DNA of 64,000 bases from positions 10,001-74,000 of the forward strand of contig JAQFVV010013343.1 in assembly GCA_028023455.1 (NCBI GenBank). Direction: 5' to 3'. This DNA comes from Epiperipatus broadwayi (taxonomy: Eukaryota; Onychophora; Udeonychophora; Euonychophora; Peripatidae). The notes below the pieces were generated by a model. That model was not told the origin of the DNA. It ran no database searches and worked only from the letters and a program-made list of their open reading frames with translations. Position 1 is the first letter of the stretch. Each line of letters starts with the position of its first letter. The translations under genes and the position numbers were made by a program. Positions 33,121-44,055 of this stretch are shown in pieces.

Positions 33121-36076
33121 ACTAGTCAAGGATCAAATATGATACACACATGTTATGGTGTTTGTAAAACTTTCCATCTGCCCTTTTATCTACCTTTAAA
33201 TTTTAGGCCAGTAAATAAGTTATTAAAGTTATTAATTTTCTATTAAAATGTTTTATTATAAATATTAAAGGGGACCATATATATATATATAATTACAGAT
33301 GGAAACTTTTATAAAAATCAATATATAAATTTTAATATGCTATTTCTTTTATGTATTTTATTTGGTAGATTTGCTTTCAAGATAAACCTTATTAACATTC
33401 CGTAGCATTCAAACAAAAGAAAATCCATTAACAAAATGGTAATGGATTTTCTAATTAAAGTAAAATTTAAATAGAAAAGATAATTTGAAATCTAAATTCT
33501 GCAACTACATTTAATTAAAAATAGATTTGAAACAATTAAATCATTGTGTTTATCGGAAAATTGATCTCAAGAATACAATACCAATATACTTTAGGTATTC
33601 TAACATTGCCACTTAGCCTCGAGCAGATGAAAAATGGAATTTTCCAAAAATGGTTGGAAAACATATAAATAGCCAAAGAGAACAGTAGAAACGAATCACA
33701 GTTTTGTCAGTGATTGCCTAGCGAACCTACACCGGTAAATTTTTAAAATGTCTCAAAGCATGGTAGTTGGGTAGATGGGTTTTTACTTGCCCATCTCCCA
33801 CTCCCAAAGATGATTGTCCAATACCTCATGTTGAAGAAAATTCATCAAAATGAACTGCTGAACTCCTTGAATTCTTTTATTCAATTCATAGCTAGTTATG
33901 CCTGTGTGGAAATTCAGTTTTCATTATGGGATTCCAACTTCCACTTGGTCTCATAATAAATTAGGCAATATATTTTCAATTTCTAATTTCTAACCACCTA
34001 ATTTATTATTCTAAACTCCAGTGACCAAATAATGTAAACCTTGCTAAATTTTAATATCTTCTAAAATGTAATCCCCATAATGTAATTTAAATGTAATTTA
34101 AAATATTTAATTTAATAGTCTGTAAACTACCCTTGCTTTTAATTAAAATCTAATGTATTTGTTCTTATACCTTTTAATGCTAAACTTCCTTCAAATGTGG
34201 TTTAGAAAATATTGTTATTAATTACTTAAATGAAATGAATATATGCCAATTTTGTTCCATCTTGACAAAAGCTTATCTGAATAAATGTTTGCTGCCTATT
34301 TCTCGACCAACGTTTGTCGGTAAATAAAAATGAATATTTCTCTAGCTCTAAAAGATTAATACATGGAGCAACCTTTATTTTGTCGAGATGAAACCATTTT
34401 ATATTATTATGTCGTTTTTATATTTATACCTACATGGTTTAGTTGTGGGAAGACATCAGATTCAAGTATGATAGTTTCATTTAGTTAAATTATTTCATTT
34501 TTAAAGAGTGAAAGGGAGGGAGTTTATTTAATTATATTCATGATAAATAATGAGAGAAATAGAATGTTATTTGAAATGTTAGTGGGATTTTGTGTTAAAG
34601 AGACGGTTCTCTAATTACAAATATTCATAATAATAATTAATGCTTATTTTATTCTTGTTTGTCTGATTTTGGTCAACCCGTATATATTTATGTAATCTTT
34701 ATAGCTCAGCACAATTATATATTTAAAAATGCTAAAATATATTCTCCAGTACTCGTATTTTGCTTTGCCAGCTTTGGCATGATTATTTGTCTTTTGTTCT
34801 TTGGTGATTGCTAGATCAGAACTAGACCACATGAAAATTTCACTGGCAATAATTTTCTTATCAGTATATGAAAGCTAAAATAGTAAGAACCGGGGCAAGC
34901 GGAGCTTAGCTAGCCTTGGCGATTCTCATTTTTTCACCTGTAATATTTTAGGTTTGCCAATGGTGCAGACTATTCTTTATTTCTTGGTGTCACAGGAACA
35001 GGGCAGGTAAATTAAGGTTATGTTAGTAATGCAATATCAAATGCTGGAATTTGTCCACTTTCCTTTGTTTGAGCACAATAGAGTGCATTGACTATGATCT
35101 GATTAATTTATGTATTTTAAATCTTGACATATTTAATTGTGAATATCATAATCCATTTATATTTTAAATGTATCACTCTTTCTGAGACCAATCCCTATAG
35201 TTTGAATTAATCATTTCTCTTTTAAAATAAAATCAATCAGAATAAAATTATGTTTAAAATAGCTCTTAAAAATATCCATTCCTATATCTCAGACTTGGGC
35301 GGGTGCCTTCCACAAATCAATAATTGTTCACATATGTTAGATTGGCATATAAACTATACTGTTCTCTTGCCAGAGGCATAATAAATAACAGAATAAAAAT
35401 TTGTGTTAACTAATATATATGATATCAAATCATAGACATTAGATAAATTATCAAAATGTTTTATTAAATATATATTTGTGAAGTTAAACTACCTGTGGTT
35501 CATCTCTATTCCTTCATTCTAAAATTAGTATTTTCTAATTAAATATTGGGATGCTATCTGATGACACAACATCACACACATACCATTTTATATTTAAATA
35601 AATACATAGTCTCATTCAAGTTAGGAATTAAAGTTAGACATAGGAATTAGTTGAGGCTCATGCTCCACCATTGATGCTAGTGGGTCGGAGTGTGGAAAAT
35701 ATTAATTGCTTGCCTTGAAAATGTAGTTAATTAGTTTGCCGGTTTAGAGAGTGGGTAAATAGTGCAGAATACATAAATATTCTTTATCTTTGATCTCACA
35801 TACAGTTGGATTCGAGGTACTTTTACCCCGGCTGTGAATCGTGTTGAATTAACATACAATTTAGATTGGTACAATATAGATATATATATGAGTGTATGTG
35901 TATGTGTGTGTGTTTGTGATTATTAGAATAAATTAAACATAGGTATCTGTGATAGTGATTAAATTTTAATTATTAAATAATTTACAATATATTATACATT
36001 ATTATTAAGGTTATGATTGCTATAAATTTGTAAATCCAAATTTAAAATTTTAGTGGGGATTGTTGCAAGTTTAATG

Positions 36077-36077
<1 letters not shown>
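33121..36077. other. Non-coding sequence upstream of the LRR exon
   Basis: No transposon domain or coding exon was recognised. A TATA-type promoter candidate lies at 33.6-33.7 kb. GATTGGTACAATATAGATATATATATG at 35872 onward is another instance of the YACAA(TA)n boundary. Confidence 0.5.
33655..33735 (+). promoter_or_regulatory. Candidate TATA promoter and short 5' exon
   Basis: ATATAAATAGCC (about 33663) is followed about 30-45 bp later by CACAGTT and TCAGTG, close to the arthropod initiator TCAGT. The following sequence is unusually GC-rich for the region and reaches CCGGTAAAT (about 33729), an acceptable splice donor. No coding exon follows until 36679 on the same strand, so this could be the promoter and untranslated first exon of the LRR gene. 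Based on motifs only. Confidence 0.3.

Positions 36078-36166
<89 letters not shown>
36078..36166. repeat. (TA)n microsatellite
   Basis: About 88 bp of alternating TA, immediately followed by the left arm of a foldback repeat. Confidence 0.95.
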
Positions 36167-36173
<7 letters not shown>

Positions 36174-36435
36174 GGATATTCTGTGTAGTAAAATTGCTAA
36201 ATAGCTGATGTTTCAATACGATATCAAGCACCTTTCTCAGAATGTTTTCTTTCTCATGCATTCCTATGATTTGAGAAAGAGAACACTCTGTGGAAGGTAA
36301 TTGATATTGTCAGAATGTTCTCTTTCTCATTACATTCCTGTGATTTGAAAAGAGGACACTCTGTGGAAAGTACTTTATATTGTATTGAAATGTCAGATAT
36401 TTGGCTATTTTACTACAGGAAATAGCCTGAAAATA
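36167..36435. repeat. Foldback repeat with an internal direct duplication
   Basis: Inverted arms of about 68 bp, ATTTTCAGG to the AAGCACCTTTC region on the left (36167-36235) and its diverged reverse complement on the right (about 36366-36435). Between them, about 75 bp beginning CAGAATGTT is present twice in direct orientation (36239 and 36313). It is a non-coding element adjoining (TA)n on its left. Confidence 0.7.
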
Positions 36436-36681
36436 ATAATATGAAATCATCATTTATCTGCAAAATTATTACAATTTATATATGCATATCGATAAAGACG
36501 TGTATCTAATAAACACTGCTTTTCTAGTGTAAATTACTTGTTTGTGTTCGTTTGACATATTTAATTTTTAATTTATATATTATAAGCTGACATTTTAAAT
36601 CATTTATAAAATATTTAAAATCCAATACACTTTAAATTAATATTTAATTTATAATTGACCTTTTTGTTTAATTTTTAGATA

Positions 36682-37258
36682 ATGGCCATGAATCCACTTT
36701 TTGTAATTATTGTGACTATCATTTCTTCTTGTGTGTGTCATATTACAGAGTATGAAGGTAGGTGTCCACAAGATATACCAGACGTAAACTGCAGATGTAA
36801 AACTGCATTAAGTGTAGACTGCAGTGAAATTACTTCAATGGGTGAAGTTAAAAAATATGTCAATCGGCCAATCAAACTAAATTTATTGATAGTTCGAACA
36901 AAGGGTATAGAAACTTTTCCGAGACGGGCATTTGGTAACATTGATGTTAAAAATATTTTCATAGAGGGCTCTGACATCAAGTATATTCATGCAGATGCTT
37001 TTGAAGGAGTTCAGTCAACCTTGGTAAGAATATTAATTGTCCATACATCAATTACTGAGGTACCTAGAGCAGCTTTCCGTCATGCACCACAACTATTTCA
37101 GTTACATTTAGAAAATAATAAAATTACCCACATTCGAAAATCAGATTTCATCGAATTAAAAGAATTAGTATCACTGAAATTATTCTCCAACAACATTGCC
37201 ACTATAGATGATGGAGCCTTTCAAGAGCTACAGATATTGAACTTCTTAGATATACATG
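36682..37258 (+). CDS. Secreted leucine-rich-repeat protein, N-terminal exon (partial)
   Basis: The ATG at 36682 follows a good splice acceptor (poly-pyrimidine tract and TTTTTAG at 36673-36678), so the ATG lies four bases into an exon. Residues 1-19 are a hydrophobic signal peptide (MAMNPLFVIIVTIISSCVC). A Cys-rich N-cap follows (CPQDIPDVNCRC...VDCSEI, residues about 28-50), then LRR units such as LFQLHLENNKITHIRKSDF, LVSLKLFSNNIATIDDGAF and LQILNFLDIHG. Coding ends in phase 1 at CATG|GTAACT, a consensus donor, in the middle of a repeat, so further LRR exons are expected. None is visible to the right within the window, which implies a very large intron or a broken gene. LRR ectodomains usually bind proteins outside the cell; the partner cannot be told. 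The style resembles LRR families expanded in chelicerates (inference). Confidence 0.8.
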
Positions 37259-40250
37259 GTAACTTTTTTGTAATATATATAAAATATTCCTTTCTAATGG
37301 AGATGTAAACTTGTTAGCATATATACAAATGTTAAAAGCATATGGCAAAACAAGTCAAGAAATAATCAAAATTATACCAAATTCACATCATAATCAGAAT
37401 TGCCAAATGTAAACTCTAAATCACCTCCACAATTTCACTACAATAAGCAGACTTCTCAAGTATAATGTACTACATAATAACAACATGTTTAAACTAAACA
37501 TTACCCACAATACGACTTATCTGTTTTGCTCCCTTAATATTAAAAAAAAAACCTTTTAAATAAATTAACTGCTTCAGAATTCTACATTTTTAATAATAAA
37601 AATTTTTAATTCTTCTTTTCAATTTCATTTCTTTCAATGAAAATAAAACTAGCTTCATCAAAATTATTATGTCCTGTATCTTTTACATTTATCAATAAGG
37701 CAGACATATGGTATTTATTTTGATTTCTACTTTATGTGGTTTGGGTTTAAATAAAAGAATACAGATGCATAAAAGTAGTATTAGAAATAAATATCTCACT
37801 TCTGCCTTATAAATTCATGTAAAAGATACAGGCTATCTTATTAATTATGATGACACTAAGGTTATCTTTTTTCAGAGATATGAAATAAAAATAGAATAAA
37901 ATCATTTTTATTATTAAAAAATTATGATTCTAAAGCAGTTAACTTCAGATTTTTGTAATATTAAAGGTGGTAGGTAAGTAGAAATATGGATATGATTTAA
38001 TTTAAATATGCTGTTATTTTGTAATTCTTTACATTTGTGAAGTCTGCTTGGATCAGTGAAACTATTGGTAATATTTTAAAGTTTAATTTTTGTTTTGTCA
38101 GGTTGAATTGTGAATATGAGGTATATATATATATTGTACCAATCGGAATGCAAGTGAAGATCGAATCTAACCGCAAAAACAATATCTGCACTATAAGGGC
38201 GCCATTTAGGCATTTGAGCCTAGAAAAATTTATAAAATAGGCAGATACGCGCTGTTAAGATTCCACTTTATTTAAATATTCTGATCGTTAGCCCAAGTCA
38301 CTAGCTCAGTGGAGACGCAGAGATAAAAATCTATATCTTAATTTATATCTTAAATATCAAAGAGTAAAAGCCACTTCCAGAAATTAACATATAAAAATAT
38401 TTATTTACGCACATATAAAATAATATTTCAATTTTGAGGAATAAGTTTAACATTTTATATTTTTATATTGATCTTTAATTCTAAATTTAAGTAGATTGCA
38501 AATAATGAGTTTACTATTTATTTAGAGGGTCGAGTATGAATGGACTACATAGGTCTGCATTTGAAAATATTCTTCCCTGATTTAACCTTAGGCAACAAAT
38601 TTTGCAATCAACTGGCGCCAATCCATCTGATACATTCATGTATTCAATGTAGCATGATACGACAACACAAAATACTATATTGTCAGGAATGTACATCTGA
38701 ACAATAAGTAGAAATAGAGAAGAGATTGACTCTCCACCAACAGGAATGTGACATCTGTTGGCAAGTAGATCAATAAACAAAAACCTCCATAGGAATGGAC
38801 TGCGGTCTTCTGCCGACTTACAAACCCATCCATAGGCAAACAGAGGGTGTGTGGCGTATATCTATAATCCTGCCCGTAGCGGACCTCATACTACATCTAC
38901 TAATTACACAAATATATCCAATCCATTGAACCAATTCAACTACGAAATGAATAACCTAAGATTACCCTCCCTTAATATAACTTTACAAACTATATAGCCA
39001 TTCACGCCCGACTTAATTTTAACATTTAAATACGTTCGCACAGATTTGTTTAAAAATGTTGGTTATAGATCGATTACATAGATTCCACGGTCAAAAACAT
39101 TTCAAAATAAACATAAACGATCAAAATACAAAATTATTGATACCGACAATCGCAGAGGGAAACTTATAAGTAACCCAATAGTATTCACCATAAGATACTT
39201 GCGTTGTCACCAATAACTTAAAAGACATCCGAATAAATACATTTTAGATACTCACCATAAGGTATCATTATTTATCGAATGTCTATATATTTTGATCAAA
39301 TATGAAAACCAAAATATAATTAACCGCAAACGAATCCATGCAAGTGTCTATAAATAACTTAAATTTCATACATTTAAATAATCTTTACAATCAGAAAAAA
39401 AATAAAATGGAAATGATGTTTATCAATCGGAAAACATATAAAATTAAACATTATTAATTTGATTTAAATACTTACAAAAGTCAGATAAGAGTCCGTTTTA
39501 ACATTTCAGTTTTCTTGTTTATCAATTTGTAAAACTTGACGAAAGTTCTTAATTGATTTTAACAATTGTTCATTTCATATAGCTTATGGTAGAAGAGTCC
39601 AGGCCTCTGCTTTCAATTCCCATGGCGCCTCCGTTGGAAGGTAATGTTCTGGAGATGGCAATAGCTGGTTCAAGGTATCACAGTCTTTTCATTTTTTTTT
39701 ATAGAGAGTGTGGTATGTGTGTCATACCACATCTCTCAAACACACAACGCTGTAACTGTCCGAAAAAAAAACTGTTTTTCCCTTTTTATATTATCCACAA
39801 GGATTCAATGAACAAAACGTCACTAGTCTATCACTTTCATTAGGGTCCGAGCCAAGGCTTAGTGCTTCCATTGGTCAAGCTAATTTCTCTTTCTTCTCTT
39901 ATCTAACTTTTCATCTGACTTTTTAATTAAACAGCTTTTAGATAATTAATAAACAATCATTTCCATTTACAGATTACAGGAATTAATTAATACCTGTTTT
40001 TATTTTAACTTACGTGATTTTTTTATTAAAATATTTTTATATTTCAATCTTGTATTTTTTTATTTAAAAAAATATGTTCAAATACTTTTTTTTTTTTGTT
40101 TATGAAAAAAATATTTTTAAAGTTTAGCATCTGTCCGAATGTATATACGTATAACAAACATTTTTAATTTTAGCGTTTAGTTTTTTACTCTTATTTGCGA
40201 ACTTGTAAGTTTTTATTTTAAATTAATGTAACGACATATTTATGTATCAT
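37259..40250. other. Intron or intergenic sequence including a candidate LTR-like segment
   Basis: From 38131 to about 40253 the minus strand begins TTGTAATGATACA after a short TA tract and ends TTCCGATTGGTACAA at another. TATAAAAAGGG lies about 465 bp from the start, followed by TCGGACAGTTACAG. AATAAAG and TGGCGCCC occur further on. This order and spacing parallel the segment at 28.2-29.8 kb. No coding region is present. The remaining sequence, 37.26-38.13 kb, would lie in the LRR gene intron if that gene continues. Confidence 0.35.
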
Positions 40251-40556
40251 TACAATATATATATATATGTGTGTGTGTGTGCTAATTCTTCTCTATAAAT
40301 AATGCCTTATTGAAAAAATGGGCTTATTATCACAATATATATTTGCTGATTTTAATAATTTAATAGTTTGTAATACTATTTCTCAAACAGAATTCCCATC
40401 TACACATAATAATGATTTGGCACCCGTTTACTTGCACCCTCTCATGTGCAGATGTAGATAATTTTGTTTTTACTTGTTTTGGAAAAAATATTTTTTCACT
40501 CTTTAATTAATTGATTACGATTATTACATTTTATCATGCGAGTACTTATATATATA

Positions 40557-41007
40557 TATAATTGAAATAATATTTTTAACGGTTTACAAACAATTACAAA
40601 CAATCTTTAAATGTGCAGAAGTACTTTCGGTTACTTTCTAACCTGCCTCAACTACCATTAAATTCAAAAACTAAAAGCGGAAGCAAACGTCATCAATTCA
40701 AATTCCACGAATCTCGTATTTTAATGTTAGAAGCTTGTCGATTTATTAAATGTGTTTTATTCCTGTTTATAAAAATTGCCTCTTTAATTTTTCTTTTACT
40801 ATGGTTTCTCTCTTCATGAAGAATTTTCACATTTTCAAAATTAAATTTAAATTTATATTTACATGTTTTTTCATGATCGAAGAAAACTGAAGAAGATATT
40901 AAATCACCATTATTTTTATTTTTTACACGCTTATATAACAATTCGTGTTCCTTCAATCTTTTCTCAATGCTGCACCTAGATTCACCTATATATGATAGCA
41001 TACAAAT
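40557..41007 (-). repeat. Inverted copy of the Penelope 3' end
   Basis: Reverse complement of 41986-42434, including the endonuclease reading frame (40693-41001, minus strand) from MLSYIGESRCS to RDSWNLN and the 3' untranslated region. It is cut off exactly where the plus-strand RT fragment starts. The open frame is a truncated, probably non-functional GIY-YIG domain. Confidence 0.9.
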
Positions 41008-41763
41008 ACTATTGCTTCATCATTTGACTTTGTAAATAGTATTAAAAATTTAATTATTGATGAAAATGATATTATTGCTTCATTGGATGTTACAGAAATG
41101 TATGGATCTATTGATAGAATGAATTCCATAAAAATAATTGAACATGCATTAAAAAGTAAAAATATTTGTAAATATATGATAAAATTTATCATTGATTCTT
41201 TAAAATTTTTTAATGATAACATTATTGCATCTTTTGAAGGTCAATATTATAAAATGAACAAAGGTTGGCCTATGGGATTGCCTGTAGTTGCACAAGTTTG
41301 CAATTTCGTTTTATCTACATATGAGAGTAGTATTTTAAATATGTGTATTTTTGGAGATATTAAAATTTACAAAAGATATGTGGATGATGTTTTTGTCTAT
41401 GGAAACACTAATAGTATAAATTTGCTTATAGAGGAATTAAATAAGTTAAATGGCTTGAAATGGACTATTGAAAAAGAACAGGACCATAAGATTAACTATT
41501 TAGATTTAATAATCACAAGAGATAATAGTATATTAAATTATAAAATAATAATTAAGCCATTGCAAAAAAGAGGATATATAAATTGTAAATCAAAAGTACC
41601 AATGATGCATAAGATGGCAAGTTTTAAATCTTTTTTGTTTCAGAATGAAAAATTATGTCGTTACCAAAGTGATAAATTGAAAAATATTGAGATATTTGCC
41701 AAGGAATTGCTTGATGTTGGTTATAAAATGGAACAAATAAACAATACTTTAAGTCAATTTTAA
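41008..41763 (+). pseudogene. Penelope-like reverse transcriptase, 5'-truncated
   Basis: The frame is open from the junction with no ATG (it can be read from about 41002), starting upstream of IIASLDVTEMYGSID, the palm motif with the first catalytic Asp. KGWPMGLPVVAQVCNF follows at about 41262-41310, then YKRYVDDVFVYG (about 41373-41408) with the catalytic YVDD. The fingers and N-terminal part are missing. A TAA at 41761 sits in an A8 run, after which the reading continues one frame over into the endonuclease, so a one-base slip in this run has separated two domains that form one protein in intact relatives. Confidence 0.85.
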
Positions 41764-42298
41764 AAAAAATTATTATAATTTAAAAGAAATGAAGATTAAT
41801 AATAAAAAATGGATATCTATTCCATTTATTTCAAATCCACAAGTAAATTTTTTTAAGGATTTATATAAGAATATATTTAATGTTTCATTCTACGTTCCAA
41901 ACAATATTAATATATTAGTTAATAATTCTAAGGATGTCATAACTGTCAAGCAAAAAAGTAATGTCATATATCAAATTTTTTGTGATTGTATGCTATCATA
42001 TATAGGTGCATCTAGGTGCAGTATTGAGAAAAGATTGAAGGAACATGAATTATTATATAAGCGTGTAAAAAATAAAAATAATGGTGATTTAATATCTTCT
42101 TCAGTTTTCTTCGATCATGAAAAAACATGTAAATATAAATTTAAATTTAATTTTGAAAATGTGAAAATTCTTCATGAAGAGAGAAACCATAGTAAAAGAA
42201 AAATTAAAGAGGCAATTTTTATCAACAGGAATAAAACGCATTTAATAAATCGACAAGCTTCTAACATTAAATTACGAGATTCGTGGAATTTGAATTGA
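41764..42298 (+). pseudogene. Penelope-like GIY-YIG endonuclease domain
   Basis: It continues the polyprotein after the frame slip. The linker contains KWISIPFISNPQVNF, a conserved-looking segment. The nuclease core reads VIYQIFCDC...SYIGASRCSIEKRLKEH: IYQI corresponds to the GIY strand and SYIG to the YIG strand, with the catalytic Arg in EKRLKEH. A Cys/His-containing stretch follows (FFDHEKTCKYKFKFNFENVK), then KRKIKEAIFI with the late conserved Glu. It ends WNLN-stop at 42298. In Penelope-like elements this enzyme nicks the target to prime reverse transcription. The domain itself looks intact; it is called a pseudogene because the RT lies in another frame and is truncated. Confidence 0.85.
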
Positions 42299-42476
42299 TG
42301 AGGTTTACTTCTGCTTTTAGTTTTGGAATTTAATGGCAGTTGAGGCAGGTTAGAAAGTAACCGAAAGTACTTCTGCAGATTTAAAGATTGTTTGTAATTG
42401 TTTGTAAACCGTTAAAAATATTATTTCAATTATAATTACAATATTGTTTTTAATTAACGGATATTTTATTTATTTT

Positions 42477-42477
<1 letters not shown>

Positions 42478-42529
<52 letters not shown>
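42478..42529. repeat. (AC)n-(AT)n microsatellite at the RTE 3' end
   Basis: About 20 bp of AC then about 30 bp of AT, directly after the RTE terminus (read on the minus strand: GTTGATGAT then (AT)n, then (GT)n). Confidence 0.95.
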
Positions 42530-42530
<1 letters not shown>

Positions 42531-44055
42531 TCAACCATTATCAATCCACTGCAGGATGAAGGTCTCTCCAAGTTTAATCCATCTTCTCCAATCTTTAGCT
42601 TCTCTTCTCCACAACATCCCTGCACATTTTCTTATTTCATCCATCCATCTCACATGTGGTCTCTTTCTGGGTCTTTTACAATCTCTTGGAATCCAGTTTA
42701 AAATTTCAATTGTCCATCTATTATCATCTCTTCTAGCAATATGTCCAGCCCAACTCCATTTCAATCTTTTAATTTTTTCAATAAGGTCAGTAACACCTGT
42801 TTGTTGTCTTACCCATACATTGTGTTTCGATCTCTTCTTGTTACTCCCAACATACATCTCTCCATACTCCTTTGAGTGGTCTGAAGTCTCTGTATTGCTC
42901 TTCTATTAAGTGTCCAAGTCTCAGATCCATAAGTAAGAACTGGTAAAACACATTTGTTAAAAACCATCCTTTTCAAACACATAGGCATATTTCCTTTTAG
43001 TATCAAGTTATTTCTACCAAAAGCACTCCAACCAAGTTTAATTCTATGATTAATTTCCTCCATTATGTTTCCATCTGTATTAATAATCTGACCAAGGTAT
43101 TTGTAACTGTTAACTTCTTCTAATTCTTCATAATCAATCTTTATTTTCATATTTTGAGCAAATCGATTAAACATTACTTTAGTCTTTTTAACATTTATCT
43201 TTAGTCCTACTTTTCTACTTTCATCTGCTAACTCCTGCAACATTTCCTGCAGCTCTGAAGCATTATTTGCAAAAACAACTACATCATCTGCGAAATCTAA
43301 ATGACTTAAATACTCTCCATTTACTTTCACTCCTTTAGTTTCCCATTTTATTCCACAAAATACTTCTTGCAGCACTGCTGTAAAGAGTTTTGGAGATATG
43401 GAGTCACCTTGTCTTACACCTTTCTCAATGTTGATTTTTCCAGTATCATTATGTAATCTAATTGTTGCTGTTGCATTTTTATAAATATTTTTTTAAAATA
43501 TGACAATATCCTGGATCTATACCTTGATGATCCAATGCTTTAATCACTGAAGAAATGTGTATAGAATCGAATGCCTTTTCATAATCTACAAATCCAAAAC
43601 ATAATGACAACTCATATTCGTTTGTCCTTTCTATGACTTCTCTCAATACCTGGATATGATCTATTGTACTAAAACCACTTTTAAATCCAGCTTGTTCTCT
43701 TGGTTGGTGGAAATCCAAAGTTCTCTGTAGACGAGTTGTAATTATCTTGGTAAAATTTTTATATAAAACTGATAAAAGGCTGATAGGTCTGTAATTTCTA
43801 ATATCTTCTTTATCACCTTTTTTAAATATTAATATTATTACTGCATTCTTCCAATCTTCCGGTACATCTTTATCATTTAGACATTTGTGTATATAACTTT
43901 GCTAAAATTGTTTCTATTTCTTCACCTGCTTCTTTTAATATATCAATTATAATTCCATCATTTCCTGGAGCCTTTCCTTTCTTCATACATTTAATTGCAT
44001 GTCTCACTTCTTCATTTAAAATTCTGGGCAATTCGGAAGATGTAATAGATATAGG
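42531..44055 (-). pseudogene. RTE reverse transcriptase and C-terminal domain
   Basis: After the frame change, IKCMKKGKAPGNDGI is readable, then NYRPISLL-type residues and PREQAGFKSGFSTIDH. Motif A, LCFGFVDYEKAFDSI, follows at about 43570-43615, then, in another frame, GVRQGDSISPKLFTAVLQEV and motif C HLDFADDVVVFA (about 43285-43325). The thumb shows VGLKINVKKTKVM and YKYLGQIINTDGNI, then LPVLTYGSETWTL. The C-terminal tail has LKWSWAGHIARRDDNRW and ends LGETFILQWIDNG. Catalytic residues are all visible, but the reading frame is broken at least three times. Confidence 0.9.

Larger units (their letters stand above)
40557..42434 (+). mobile_element. Penelope-like element with inverted terminal copy
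   Basis: The main copy (41008-42434, +) carries the C-terminal part of a Penelope-type reverse transcriptase and a GIY-YIG endonuclease. To its left, 40557-41007 is a nearly identical inverted copy of the last 450 bp (41986-42434), so the insertion has long inverted ends. Truncated main copies joined to inverted terminal pieces are well known for Penelope elements. The endonuclease residues of the two arms differ at only about two of 102 positions, so the insertion is young. The left end touches a TA tract (40548-40560). Confidence 0.9.

Noticed and set aside
35548-35580. CTGATGA at 35.55 kb, and similar at 20.55 and 22.38 kb
   Set aside because: Core heptamer only; no GAA or stems at usable distances.
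42556-42909. Plus-strand open frames over the RTE and gag regions (also 44087-45082, 62608-63742)
   Set aside because: They are antisense shadows of the minus-strand RTE and gag coding regions, which have recognisable domains.
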